A stretch of 33,499 nt of DNA from PALSA-505 sp035308365 (GTDB lineage Bacteria; Actinomycetota; Actinomycetes; Streptosporangiales; Streptosporangiaceae): contig DATGGU010000195.1 in NCBI GenBank assembly GCA_035308365.1, forward strand, positions 1 through 33,499, in the 5' to 3' direction. Under the pieces are notes generated by a model. It ran no database searches. It was given only the letters and a program-made list of their open reading frames with translations, and was not told the origin of the DNA. The translations under genes and the position numbers were made by a program. How positions within the stretch are numbered: the stretch's first letter is position 1; every line of letters begins with the position of its first letter. Shown piece by piece: positions 1-8,261 of the stretch.

Positions 1-41
1 CCTAAGGCCGGTCAAAGGTTCAGCTGCCGCATAAACGCGCT

Positions 42-152
42 GTCCCGGATTCGGCCGTTTCCGGGACGGCCGCCACCGGCAGCGGCCGTCCCAGGTCAGC
101 CCGTCCCGGAAACTAGTCCCGGAACCGCGTGTCGCAGCATCCGTTCCGGGAC
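42..152. repeat. Cluster of five 8-bp repeats, possible resolvase (res-like) site or operator
   Basis: The octamer gtcccgga, or its complement tccgggac, occurs five times: 42-49 (+), 60-67 (-), 103-110 (+), 116-123 (+) and 145-152 (-). The first two form an inverted repeat around a 10-bp spacer, and the last two form one around 21 bp. The array ends 10 bp before the start of the serine-resolvase relic. Serine resolvases commonly bind sets of inverted sites next to their own gene, so a res site or autoregulatory operator is a reasonable inference. Function has not been shown. Confidence 0.5.
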
Positions 153-162
153 GATCGGCAGC

Positions 163-975
163 ATGACCGCCGCGCCCGCCTATGACAACAGCGTCCGGAT
201 CGGCTGCGCCCGGGTCTCCACCCGGGCGCAGGAACACCAGGCGCAGCTGGATGCGCTGGCCGCGGCGCACTGCCGGGAGATCATCACCGAGACCGCTAGC
301 ACCCGCGGCGACCGGCCGAAACTGCGGGAGGCGCTGGGCCAGCTGCAGGCCGGTGCTCGCCATCGCGGTGACCGGCGCCGAGGACTACCGCACCGCCCAG
401 GAGCTCCTCGGCCTGGCACCGACCAGCTCCGCGACCTCACCAGCCAGGGATACGGCCCGCGCAAGATCGCCCGCATCACCGGATGCAGCGAGCGCGCCAT
501 CAGGCAGCTCCTCACCAGCGCCGGGCTCCGCCAGCCGGCCCCGCCCCCGGACGGCGACATCGACCCGCACTGGCTCCGAGAGCAGTACCAGGACCGCCAG
601 CGCAGCCTCAAGGACATCGCCACCGAGACCCGCGTCCCCGTCGAGTCCCTCGCCGCCGCAGCCCGCAAGGCCGGCCTCCGCGTCCGGCACGGCATCGCCG
701 GCCGCGCCCACCCGCTCGCCGCCCTCGGCGGACCCGGCGCGTTCACCACGGACGTCTGGAACGTCTTCACCCGCCCAGGAGCCGAGCAGCGCATCCGCAC
801 GCAGCCCGCCAGCTCGGCACCAGGCACGCCATCCTCACCAGCCAGGTCCGCCAGCTCGAGACCGCCATCGGCACCGTCCTGCTGCTCACCGGGCCAGACG
901 GGAGACTCACGCTGACCGCCTACGGCCAGCTCTTCGCCCGCGACGTCCTTCCCGCCCTGGAGTCACGGCCGCAGC
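163..975 (+). pseudogene. Degraded serine recombinase/resolvase-like gene, frameshifted
   Basis: The first 60 or so codons encode a resolvase N-terminus: RIGCARVSTRAQEHQAQLDAL contains the YxRVST-like catalytic serine region, followed by TASTRGDRPKLREAL. The frame is then lost near 350 and resumes as LRDLTSQGYGPRKIARITGCSE, a Hin-like helix-turn-helix seen in mobile-element proteins. A further helix-turn-helix resembling a LysR N-terminus (LTSQVRQLETAIGT, then GRLTLTAYGQLFARDV) is readable only in another frame at about 805-970. The catalytic core after the first helix is missing, so no active recombinase is expected. The longest open frame from the ATG at 163 runs to 915 but ends in low-complexity shadow sequence. 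The order of motifs is observed; the relic call is inference. Confidence 0.6.
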
Positions 976-1242
976 GCCCCACACCCGGGCGCTGCTCAAC
1001 TACCCACAAGCCGCAGCTCGCGCCGATCATCTATCCCCGTTCCCTACACGGTTTGCAGGGAACCGCTCTAGATGAGCATTCGGTGCCGTACTTGAGCACT
1101 ACATGAGCAGCGAGCCGAGTACCTGAGCATCGGCGGCTTCCGGTCACGCAGTGTACGACGCGGAGTGTGTCCGGCCTGCGGGCGCATCGCTATCCTGGCG
1201 GACCTTCGCGGGCCATCACCAGTCGTGGTGGCCGCGGCCAGA

Positions 1243-1734
1243 TCAGGCTGTGGCGAGGCGCTCGGCTATCAGCATCGTTCCGGGTGCCCGCTGGCCTCCT
1301 GGGCCGGGCCTTGCGGTCAGGTTCTCCGACGTGATGTGGTTGCCGCACACTCCGCATGCGACGATGGGTGCGGCGTTATGGTCGCCGTGCTGGAAGCGGA
1401 TCGGCGGCCCGCCTTCGGGCGTCTGCCAGCGGTCGCCCCACGCGGTCAGCGCGACCAGGATCGGGATCAGCTCCTGCCCGGCTTCGGTTAGGGCGTACCT
1501 GTCGCGGGGCGGACGCTCCTGGTAGCGCTCGCGCCGCACGATGCCGTCGTTGACCAGGCCGCCTAGTCGTTCGGTGAGCAGGTTGCGGCTCAAGCCCAGG
1601 TCCTGCGCCAGGTCGGCGAACCGGTCGACGCCCAGGTAGATGTCGCGCAGGATGAGCGGGGTCCACCAGTCACCGACAACCTCCAGCGTGCGGGCCAGGG
1701 AACAGTGCATTCCAGCGAAGCTCGTTTGCCGCAC
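1243..1734 (-). CDS. HxlR-family winged-helix transcriptional regulator
   Basis: This 163-aa protein has the HxlR pattern: an N-terminal Cys (C11 in MHCSLARTLEVVGDWWTPLIL), a winged helix at about 20-85 (FADLAQDLGLSRNLLTERL as recognition region) and the wing motif RYALTEAGQEL. A C-terminal extension contains H116, H119 and a C127-x-x-C130 pair, which could bind metal or sense redox state; that part is inference. The start is GTG with a GGGGTG ribosome site. The gene lies 3 bp after the stop of the SnoaL-like gene on the same strand, so the two are almost certainly co-transcribed. HxlR regulators usually respond to aldehydes, quinones or oxidants and often control an adjacent enzyme, here probably the SnoaL-like protein. 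Confidence 0.88.
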   Translation of the reverse strand: MRQTSFAGMHCSLARTLEVVGDWWTPLILRDIYLGVDRFADLAQDLGLSRNLLTERLGGLVNDGIVRRERYQERPPRDRYALTEAGQELIPILVALTAWGDRWQTPEGGPPIRFQHGDHNAAPIVACGVCGNHITSENLTARPGPGGQRAPGTMLIAERLATA

Positions 1735-1737
1735 GGC

Positions 1738-2202
1738 TCACACCCCGGCCGCGTCGGTGATGGGCGGGGCGACGGCCTCTTTGATTCCGTTCGAGCCCAG
1801 CCGCTGGCACAGCCGCCACCAGCGCAGCGAGTCCTCGTGGACTTCATACCAAGACACCCGCCCGAACCGCAGGCCGACGAACTGGACGAACTGGTTCTCG
1901 TAGGGCTCGCCGAGCGGCGTGGTCGCCCGGATGGTGAACAGGCCGGCGATCCGGGTGTTCCATGGCGGCCCGTCCACCGCTACCTGCCGCAGCTCGAACC
2001 GCGCATCAGGCAGGAGGCGGAACAGCCGGTCGAACCAGGCGGCCATCGCGGCCCGGGTGGTGCGCGTGCCGCCCAGGCTGGTGTCGCCCTGGAACGTCAC
2101 CCGGAAGTCGGGGGCGAGCTGCTTGATGATCGCCTGGTAGTCGTGGTCGTTCATGGACTGCCAGGCACGCCGGTACTGCCGGCGGGCGATCATCTGGAAC
2201 AT
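1738..2202 (-). CDS. SnoaL-like / NTF2-fold polyketide cyclase-type protein
   Basis: The 154-aa product has the cone-shaped NTF2/SnoaL fold signature: an N-terminal helix with NDHDYQAIIKQLAPDFRVTF, then AAMAAWFDRLFRLLPDARFEL and a strand ending VQFVGLRFGRVSWYEVHED. Family members act as ester cyclases, dehydratases or isomerases, or as small ligand-binding domains. No substrate can be assigned. The ATG at 2202 is preceded by a strong GGGAGGG ribosome site. It is the first gene of a two-gene operon with the HxlR regulator downstream. No signal peptide is seen, so the protein should be cytoplasmic. Confidence 0.8.
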   Translation of the reverse strand: MFQMIARRQYRRAWQSMNDHDYQAIIKQLAPDFRVTFQGDTSLGGTRTTRAAMAAWFDRLFRLLPDARFELRQVAVDGPPWNTRIAGLFTIRATTPLGEPYENQFVQFVGLRFGRVSWYEVHEDSLRWWRLCQRLGSNGIKEAVAPPITDAAGV

Positions 2203-2376
2203 AGGCCCTCCCAGAGTCGGTTCAATGCTGATACTATCTCTTCTGGTCCTCCGTCACCACGATGCGGAGGCAGGCGCTGCCGCAGGGACGGGGCGCGCCG
2301 GATCGCCCGGCCGACGGCGGTTCCCGGCACTGGCCGCGGAAGCGCCACGTGCACGCCGACCCGGAGACCTCGCCAG

Positions 2377-2740
2377 TTCCCTGCATGTCAAGGTCGATGA
2401 CGACCTGAAGCCCACCCCGGACTGCTCAAAGCGCGTCCGCCGGCCGGCATCGCGCCGAAGCTATCCGACGCCGAACTGGTCACCATGGCCGTCGTCCGGG
2501 CCCGCTGAACATCCGCTCGGAGCACCGCTGGTTGCGCTACATGGGCAAGCACCTGTCCCCTGCCAACCCATGCAGCCGGGCTACAACAAGCGGCTGCGCG
2601 CGGCCGTGCCCTTGATCGAGCACGTCACCTGGGCACTTGCCGTCGACAACGGTTTCTGGTTCGACAACCACCAGGTCCCCGACTCCACCCCGGTGGAGTG
2701 CGGCCGCAACAGCAACGAGATTCCCGGGCACGCAACCTGA
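2377..2740 (+). pseudogene. IS982-family-like transposase relic
   Basis: Pieces of one transposase are readable in all three frames. They run LHVKVDDDLKPTPD, then KLSDAELVTMAVVRA (ending in a stop near 2507), then SEHRWLRYMGKHLS, then QPGYNKRLRAAVPLIEHVTW and DNGFWFDNHQVPDSTPVECG. This order matches actinobacterial IS982-type DDE transposases, including the PGYNKRLR motif and the DSTPVECG block with the first catalytic Asp. At least two frameshifts separate the pieces and everything after the first DDE residue is absent. No terminal inverted repeats were recognised. It is dead and marks past insertion next to the HxlR/SnoaL operon. Confidence 0.72.
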
Positions 2741-2775
2741 GGCGCGGTAACGCCAGCTACGCAGCATCACCATGA

Positions 2776-2838
2776 CTGAACAATCGACTGGCTATCTGAA
2801 CACCTATCTGCACAACGTCAGGGTTATCTGAACAATCG
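2776..2838. repeat. Four short ctgaaca-type repeats with symmetric spacing
   Basis: The motif ctg(a/c)aca recurs at 2776, 2796, 2808 and 2828, giving spacings of 20, 12 and 20 bp. The outer two copies are identical over 11 bp (ctgaacaatcg). They lie between the transposase relic and the 3' end of the SRPBCC gene. No function can be assigned. They may be a fragment of a mobile-element end or a binding site. Confidence 0.35.
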
Positions 2839-2935
2839 GGCCGGAACGTTGACGTTGCGTGATGAGCGGCCAGCCTTGGATGGTCCCGAGTGCATGGCCA
2901 AGTCCGGTCGGGTGCAACCGGATTTGCCCGCCTCG

Positions 2936-3454
2936 CTAGTTCCGGGCCGGGTCCTGCCGATAGTGGTCCTCGGCGTGTTGCTTCAGGTTCAGCAGCTGCC
3001 GCCGGGCCATGACCAAATCCCCGACACACAACCCCAGGGCGGCCCAGCGGGTGGTTCGCGCAACGACCTTGAGCAGCAGGCGCGTCGCGTCCGGCTCCTG
3101 GGGCACTAGGACGTAGGACATGAAGACGCCCCCGATGCTGCCTGTCAGCTGCCGGCCGGGATCGACCGAGACGATCCGGCCAACTGACCGCCCGGCAGCG
3201 GTGGAAAACCTGTCCCCGACTTGAGGCTCCGGCAGGCCCGCCAGCTCCCGGGGCGAGCGTCGGCCACGGTTGTCGATCCAGTCGTAGGAGTATGGCGCGA
3301 TCCTGACCTGCGCGACCCACGGCCACACCGCCCCGGGGGGTGCCTCGACGTGCACGCCCCGCCACGCCTGCAACGTGGGTGATGCGACGAAGCTGTCGCA
3401 TGGGTAGGAGCGCGAGGTCTCGCTTCTGCTGACGCCCCACCGGTCACCGATCAT
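2936..3454 (-). CDS. SRPBCC-family (START-like fold) protein
   Basis: The 172-aa protein shows features of SRPBCC/polyketide-cyclase-like ligand-binding domains: GVHVEAPPGAVWPWVAQVRIAPY near residues 32-55, DWIDNRGRRSPRELAGLPEPQVGDRF, the strand SYVLVPQEPDATRLLLKVVAR, and a long C-terminal helix (ALGLCVGDLVMARRQLLNLKQHAEDHY) that closes the cavity. The ligand is unknown. The ATG at 3454 has a GGAGG ribosome site eight bases upstream. A second SRPBCC gene lies about 190 bp upstream on the same strand and may share its regulation. No signal peptide or membrane segment is seen. Confidence 0.75.
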   Translation of the reverse strand: MIGDRWGVSRSETSRSYPCDSFVASPTLQAWRGVHVEAPPGAVWPWVAQVRIAPYSYDWIDNRGRRSPRELAGLPEPQVGDRFSTAAGRSVGRIVSVDPGRQLTGSIGGVFMSYVLVPQEPDATRLLLKVVARTTRWAALGLCVGDLVMARRQLLNLKQHAEDHYRQDPARN

Positions 3455-3644
3455 GCACCAATCCTCCGCCCGTCCATCCTCGCGACCGGCCAGCGCCAGA
3501 ACACGGCCGGCACAGGCCCGCGTCCGCCCCTGCGCTCATGCCGGCCTGTCGCCCCCGGCTGGCGGCCAGCTGCTTGACGCGGCCCGGCGGGCCAGGGTGC
3601 CTGCTTTCGCGGGCGGTGCAGGCCAGCGCGCCGCCGGCCGTCGC

Positions 3645-4097
3645 TCATTTCCGCCGGCCCGGGACGGCCTCATGGTCGGCGGCGGCGATCAGGGCGGTCA
3701 TGACCTGTCGGTAGACCTGCTGCAGACGGCGGCGCACCATCCTGCCCATAAATGTTCCGTCCCAGGTCGCCGTCCAGCGGACCGACGTGCCCTTGGGGGA
3801 CATCGGGGTCAGCGTCACCTCCGCCCGGTAGTTCCGCACCGGAAGGCCGCGCACGACGGTATAGACCAGCCGCCGGGACTCGTCGGCCTCCAAGATCTCC
3901 TCGACGCTCGTCGTGCGCCGGCCGTAGCGGAACCACTGGACGGAACCCTTCCGGGACGGGCCCTCCGACGCCGGCTGGTAACCGCCGTCGCTCCACGGGC
4001 CCCATGAGGAATAGCTGTTGGCGTCCGCCACCAGCGCCCACACGACCTCGGGATCCGCACCGGTGACGCCCTCGGCCTCCACGTGCAGCTGGCTCAT
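3645..4097 (-). CDS. SRPBCC-family protein, divergent from a TetR regulator
   Basis: The 150-aa product begins at MSQLHVEAEGVTGADPEVVWALVADANSYSSWGPW, a typical SRPBCC start with the W-x-x-V-x-D and SSWGPW signature. It continues through VEEILEADESRRLVYTVVRGLPVRNYRAEVTLTP and RWTATWDGTFMGRMVRRRLQQVYRQVM. The frame stays open further upstream, but that part would cross the divergent operator, so the ATG at 4097 is preferred. Such proteins bind hydrophobic ligands or act as cyclases or Aha1-like factors. The gene is transcribed away from the tetR gene across a 34-bp palindrome and is probably its main target. Confidence 0.8.
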   Translation of the reverse strand: MSQLHVEAEGVTGADPEVVWALVADANSYSSWGPWSDGGYQPASEGPSRKGSVQWFRYGRRTTSVEEILEADESRRLVYTVVRGLPVRNYRAEVTLTPMSPKGTSVRWTATWDGTFMGRMVRRRLQQVYRQVMTALIAAADHEAVPGRRK

Positions 4098-4114
4098 CGG
4101 GGGCGCCGTTCCTG

Positions 4115-4148
4115 CTGTACCACATGGTTCATGAACCAGATGGTACAG
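4115..4148. promoter_or_regulatory. 34-bp palindromic operator between SRPBCC and tetR genes
   Basis: Arms ctgtacca (4115-4122) and tggtacag (4141-4148) are exact complements. The inner 14 bases (tggttcatgaacca, 4125-4138) form a perfect palindrome on the same centre. Thirty of 34 bases obey dyad symmetry. The site fills the short gap between two divergent start codons (4097 and 4155), the standard arrangement for a TetR repressor controlling itself and its neighbour. Confidence 0.82.
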
Positions 4149-4154
4149 TGAGGC

Positions 4155-4721
4155 GTGACAGCTTCGCAAGCGAGGGACCAGCTACTCGGCGCCGCAGTCG
4201 AGCACGCCCTGACCAAGGGGATCGTGGACCTGAGCCTCAGGGAGATCGCAGCCGGGATCGGCACGAGCCACCGGATGCTCATCTACCACTTCGGCTCGCG
4301 CGAGGGCCTGCTCGTCGCCGTCGTGCGCGAGGTGGAGCAGCGCGAGCGCCAGGCGCTGGCCGGCACCGGCGCCCTCTCAGCGGCGGACGCACTGCGCCTG
4401 TGGAGCCGGCTGGCCGATCCAGGGCTTCGGGCGCAGGAGCGGCTGTTCTTCGAGATCTACTCGCACGCGCTCCTGGCGCGCCCGGGAACCGAGGGCTTCC
4501 TGGAAGAAGCGCTCGAAGGCTGGATCTCCCCGGTGGCCAAATCGATCACCAGCGCCGGCGTCGACCAGGACACGGCCCGGATGCTGGCCCGCCTTGGCCT
4601 GGCGGTCACCAGAGGCCTTCTGCTTGACCTGCTGGCATCCGGAGACAGCGCCGGCGCCACGCACGCCTTCGAGTTCTTCACCAGGCTGCTCGAACAAGCA
4701 GCAGGCGCGGACAGTGCCTGA
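4155..4721 (+). CDS. TetR/AcrR-family transcriptional regulator
   Basis: The 188-aa protein has an N-terminal TetR helix-turn-helix: ARDQLLGAAVEHALTKGIVDLSLREIAAGIGTSHRMLIYHFGSREGLLVAVV (about residues 6-57, with the typical YHFGSREGLL block). A helical ligand-binding domain fills the rest. The start is GTG, seven bases after the palindrome, so a bound repressor would cover the promoter and possibly the ribosome site. It most likely represses itself and the divergent SRPBCC gene. The inducer is unknown. The C-terminal region (FFEIYSHALLARPGTEGFLEEALEGW, MLARLGLAVTRGLLLDLLASGD) resembles the subset that regulates efflux or degradation genes. Confidence 0.9.
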   Translation: MTASQARDQLLGAAVEHALTKGIVDLSLREIAAGIGTSHRMLIYHFGSREGLLVAVVREVEQRERQALAGTGALSAADALRLWSRLADPGLRAQERLFFEIYSHALLARPGTEGFLEEALEGWISPVAKSITSAGVDQDTARMLARLGLAVTRGLLLDLLASGDSAGATHAFEFFTRLLEQAAGADSA

Positions 4722-4949
4722 GCCGTCGCGTGCTTCCCCGTCCCCTCCGTCCCCAGGCCAGCCACGTCCGGCGACCCCGGACATCGCCCATGATGGACGG
4801 TGGCAGTCCGGCAGCCAACGACCGCCATTCCCCGAGTTTCCGGCTTGCCGGCTGCGCACGCGTCCGATGGCGTACACGGCCTTTCCCGCTCATGGTCAGC
4901 GCCCTGGCTAGGGACTGCCCCATCCGAGCACGGCAATCACGGACCGTCG

Positions 4950-4981
4950 CCGGGGCCGGTCCCTGGTGGGACCGGCCCCGG
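4950..4981. terminator. Perfect 14-bp GC hairpin between convergent genes
   Basis: The 14-base arms at 4950-4963 and 4968-4981 (ccggggccggtccc and its exact complement) enclose a tggt loop. The hairpin lies between the convergent ends of the TetR gene (4721) and the acylase gene (5007). It is placed to stop transcription in both directions, although no T-run follows, as is usual in high-GC actinobacteria. The rest of 4722-5006 shows no other feature. Confidence 0.7.
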
Positions 4982-5006
4982 CGGGCTGGATGGAACTTGG
5001 CCGGCC

Positions 5007-7775
5007 CTAGCGGGGGCGGTGGGTGGGGAAGGAGATGACCTGCTGGAAGGTGGGGCGGTTTTGCCAGGGGATGCTGGGCTGGCCGACGATGCCGAGGGCC
5101 CGGAATCCGATGGCGTCGTACTGGGGCATGGTCAGGCCGGTGGCGACCGTGTTGGAGTCCGCCGTCCAGAGGGCCACGTTGGTCGCGCCGCCGTTGGCGG
5201 TGACCAGTGCCCGGTAGGTGGATTCCAGGGCGGCGTCCAGGGCTGAACCGCAGTCGCGCAGGCCGCCTGGGCCGCAGAGGTGGGAGGTTACCTCGCGGCC
5301 GAACGGGTCGGCGACGTGCTTGCCCATCATCTGGCTGAGCACCTTGACCATATAGCCTTCCCAGCCACCGTCGTAGGCGCTGCCGAGGTGGGCGCCGCCG
5401 TTGTATGGCTCGTTGACGAAACCCATCGGGAAGACGTTGTAGCCATTGGAGTTGGTGCCGCCGGCCGCGAACAGCGGGTCGAAGAACGCCTTGGTGATCG
5501 CGGGCATCAGCTGGTCGCTGATGGCGATGGCGGCGGCCTGCTCGTACTGGGCGTCGGTGGGCGCGGACAGCTGGCGGTGGGCGCCGGAGGCGTACCAGAC
5601 CTTCAGGGCGGCCAGCATCTGGCGGACGCCGGCTGGTTCGTGCCGCCCACGGATCGCGTCCAGGAAGGCCGGCAGGATCGTGATGCCGTCCAGGTCCTGG
5701 GTCGCCGCGGTCTCCATCGCCTGGACCAGGTCAGCCCGGGTGATCTTGCCGTGGTGGATGGCGAACTGGTGCCTGATCTGGCCGGTGAGCATCTGCACCC
5801 GATAGACCGGGCCATAGCCGTACTGGTCGTCAGCCGCCGAGAACTTCGGGGCCGGCTTGTTGTTCCAGCTGTCGAAGAAGCCCTGCGGCGGGTTGATCTC
5901 GTGCACGTGCCTGGACGCCGGCAGGAAACCCTGCCACTCGGACTGGCCGGTGCCCCAGGTGGGCAGGTTCGGATCCACGTCGGAGGGGCGGACCGGATCC
6001 AGGCCGCTGACGTAGTAGGCGATGTCCCGGTTGTCGACGTAGAACCAGTTGAAGGTGTAGTCGATCTCACTGGCGCCGATCATCCAGGATTTGGCGCTGT
6101 CGGTGAGGGCCGGCTCGCCCCAGCGCATGAAGCCGATCACCGAGTCGACGTCGTGGTTGTAGGTGGAGCGCTGGTTCACCACGGCGACCGGTTTCCCGCC
6201 CAGGGCGGTGGTCCAGCCCTGGACGACGCCATGCACGGTCAGGTGGATCTTGTGGTCGAGCCCGGTCCCGTCCGGGAAGTTCTCGTTGACCATCGGGATG
6301 CACTTGCCGTCGAACATGTAGAACGTGCCGGTCGGTGACACCCGGCCGCCGTTCGGGTTGCAGATCAGCTCGAGGCGCTGGTCGGTCAGGTCGCTGCCGG
6401 CCGACGTCGCCGACCACGCGTAGTCCTCGCCACGGCCCAGCTCGACGAAGCCAGTGCCGGGGAAGGACGCGCCCTGCGCGGCGTAATCGGGCGAGTGCAG
6501 GTCCTCCTGCATGAGGATCCCGGGCGCGAAGTAGGACACCTGCGGGCCGAACACCGCGATCGGGTGCCCGTCGGTGGAGTGACGGCCGTCCACGACCAGC
6601 GCGTTGCTCATCTGGGCCGGGAACTTCAGCAGGCTTTCCAGTATGGACAGGCCGAGCTTGTTGTGATTGGTCAGCGGGCCGGAGGTGCAGCCGGGCGTGG
6701 TGTCGGTGGGGCCGCCCTTCAGCGGGGCGCTCGGGTCGTCGGGGATGGCGATCGTCGCGGGGTTCACGTGCCCTGGGATCTCGTAGGGGAACGATCTGTC
6801 CACCACGGTCGCCGGGGCCGACGGGTCGTTCTGCTCCTTGAACTCGCTGAACGCGGCCGGGCCGGCCGGCTGGCCGAGCTGCTTGCGCAGGTATTCGAGC
6901 AGGGCCGAGTTGCGGATCTCGCCGCCTCCGCCGTCGCCGAAGATGCCACCGATGAGGCTGGCCACCCCGACGACGTCGGCCGGGGTCCACGGCTGCGGGG
7001 AGCCGAACGCCAGGTACTCGACAGGCAGGAGCGACGCGTCGGTCTTGGCCTTGGCGATGTAGGCGTTGATGCCCCGCACGTAGCTCTGGATCATCTCCAG
7101 GGCGAGCCTGCCCTGCGAGCCGTACTCCCTGGGCAGGTTGCTGACCTGGGCGGTCGCCTGCTTCGTGGTGTAAGGCGCGAGCAGCAGTTCGTCGTGGTCC
7201 ATCTGCTCGTCGGCGCAGGAGTTGCCGAGGAAGCTGGTGAGCGTTCCCTCGCCGTAGTGGCGCAGCACGTCCATCAGGAACAGCCGGTCCTGGGCCTGCG
7301 CGTAACCGGCACCGAACGCCATCGCCGCGTCCGTCGCACCGTAGACGTGCGGGATGTCGTTCTCGTCCCGGTAGATGACGACCGGCACCGTGGGGGAGGG
7401 GTGCTCGGTCCGGATGATCTGGTCCTTCTTGACGCCGAAGGACTCGTCGAGGTAGTAGTTGCCCAGCGCGGAGTTGGTCAGCGACGGGTAACCGAACTCC
7501 AGGTTCTCATAGGGGCCGAGCTGATCCTGGCTATGTGGCGGGCGTTTCCCGGACTTGACGAACTTCAGGAACTGTTTCTGGTTTACCAGCCCATTCTCTC
7601 CGGCGGGCAGGATGTACATGGCCTGACCATTGGCGTAATCATTTGCCCGGTAAGTGGGTTGCAACGAGAACCCGGTGTTTCCCGTTGAACCCAGAGCGGA
7701 CGGCCCGGCGGCGCCAAAAGCGATCGCAACCAGAGCCGCAACACCCAGCCTAAGACTTCTTCGTCCCTTATGCAT
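5007..7775 (-). CDS. Secreted penicillin acylase family (Ntn hydrolase) protein
   Basis: The 922-aa protein begins with a Sec-type signal (MHKGRRSLRLGVAALVAIAFGAAGPSALG). The alpha-chain motif follows at about 134-185 (VIYRDENDIPHVYGATDAAMAFGAGYAQAQDRLFLMDV, the acylase I/R-D-x-x-G-x-P-H region). The predicted nucleophile is S390 in QMSNALVVDGRHS, which becomes the N-terminus of the beta chain after self-cleavage. These enzymes hydrolyse amide bonds of beta-lactams, acyl-homoserine lactones or other N-acyl compounds; the substrate here is open. The N-terminal region before the alpha motif (about 105 residues after the signal) is longer than usual. In-frame ATGs at 7784 and 7793 are alternative starts. 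A strong hairpin lies beyond its 3' end. Confidence 0.87.
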   Translation of the reverse strand: MHKGRRSLRLGVAALVAIAFGAAGPSALGSTGNTGFSLQPTYRANDYANGQAMYILPAGENGLVNQKQFLKFVKSGKRPPHSQDQLGPYENLEFGYPSLTNSALGNYYLDESFGVKKDQIIRTEHPSPTVPVVIYRDENDIPHVYGATDAAMAFGAGYAQAQDRLFLMDVLRHYGEGTLTSFLGNSCADEQMDHDELLLAPYTTKQATAQVSNLPREYGSQGRLALEMIQSYVRGINAYIAKAKTDASLLPVEYLAFGSPQPWTPADVVGVASLIGGIFGDGGGGEIRNSALLEYLRKQLGQPAGPAAFSEFKEQNDPSAPATVVDRSFPYEIPGHVNPATIAIPDDPSAPLKGGPTDTTPGCTSGPLTNHNKLGLSILESLLKFPAQMSNALVVDGRHSTDGHPIAVFGPQVSYFAPGILMQEDLHSPDYAAQGASFPGTGFVELGRGEDYAWSATSAGSDLTDQRLELICNPNGGRVSPTGTFYMFDGKCIPMVNENFPDGTGLDHKIHLTVHGVVQGWTTALGGKPVAVVNQRSTYNHDVDSVIGFMRWGEPALTDSAKSWMIGASEIDYTFNWFYVDNRDIAYYVSGLDPVRPSDVDPNLPTWGTGQSEWQGFLPASRHVHEINPPQGFFDSWNNKPAPKFSAADDQYGYGPVYRVQMLTGQIRHQFAIHHGKITRADLVQAMETAATQDLDGITILPAFLDAIRGRHEPAGVRQMLAALKVWYASGAHRQLSAPTDAQYEQAAAIAISDQLMPAITKAFFDPLFAAGGTNSNGYNVFPMGFVNEPYNGGAHLGSAYDGGWEGYMVKVLSQMMGKHVADPFGREVTSHLCGPGGLRDCGSALDAALESTYRALVTANGGATNVALWTADSNTVATGLTMPQYDAIGFRALGIVGQPSIPWQNRPTFQQVISFPTHRPR

Positions 7776-7819
7776 GGGTGGCATCCTAACCATCCGGCGA
7801 TCTGATAGGGAGAGCAAGG

Positions 7820-8014
7820 ATGGACACTCTTCCCACGCTCGTTGTGGTCAGCGGCCCCATGGGGTCGGGTAAGACGGCGCCCGCGCACCGGCTCGACCGT
7901 GCCCGAGGGCTGCGACCAGGTCCGGATCGACGTGCCGTGCATCGAGGCCGGCACCACGGACGGCTACGGCCGGGGCTGGCGGAGATCGTGGCGTTCGTCA
8001 ACGGCCAGCGCTGA
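7820..8014 (+). pseudogene. Relic of a P-loop kinase/ATPase
   Basis: The start MDTLPTLVVVSGPMGSGKT carries a clear Walker A motif (GPMGSGKT). The frame is then lost. VPCIEAGTTDGYG is readable in another frame, and RPGLAEIVAFVNGQR returns in the first frame, ending at 8014. Kinases of this sort (AAA_33-like) are about 160-180 aa, so most of the middle is deleted. It lies on the plus strand between two minus-strand hydrolase genes and overlaps the acylase promoter region. The rest of 8015-8261 holds nothing recognisable apart from an AT-richer patch near 8080-8165. Confidence 0.55.
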
Positions 8015-8261
8015 AGGCAGGCCGCGACCAGGCCTGCGCGGGCTGGGTGCGCCTGACCGATGAGGTGAGTGAGCACCGTTCTTTCCAGAAACTACGTCAA
8101 TGACAATGGCGTCTTCGATGACCTTCTTGGTTCGTGGTTTCGTCAAATTTAATTGACCGTGAATGGTTCCCCGGCATTCTTGGGTCCGTGATAGGGCAGC
8201 GGGGACGCAGACGCGGATGCGGATGCGCCCACCGCCGCCCCACGCGGAGGGTAAGAGAGGG

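Noticed and set aside
2757..3440. 227-aa minus-strand frame overlapping the SRPBCC gene
   Set aside because: Another frame of the same strand; the 172-aa SRPBCC frame has the ribosome site and domain motifs.
6495..7688. 397-aa plus-strand open frame
   Set aside because: Antisense to the acylase; low-complexity translation.
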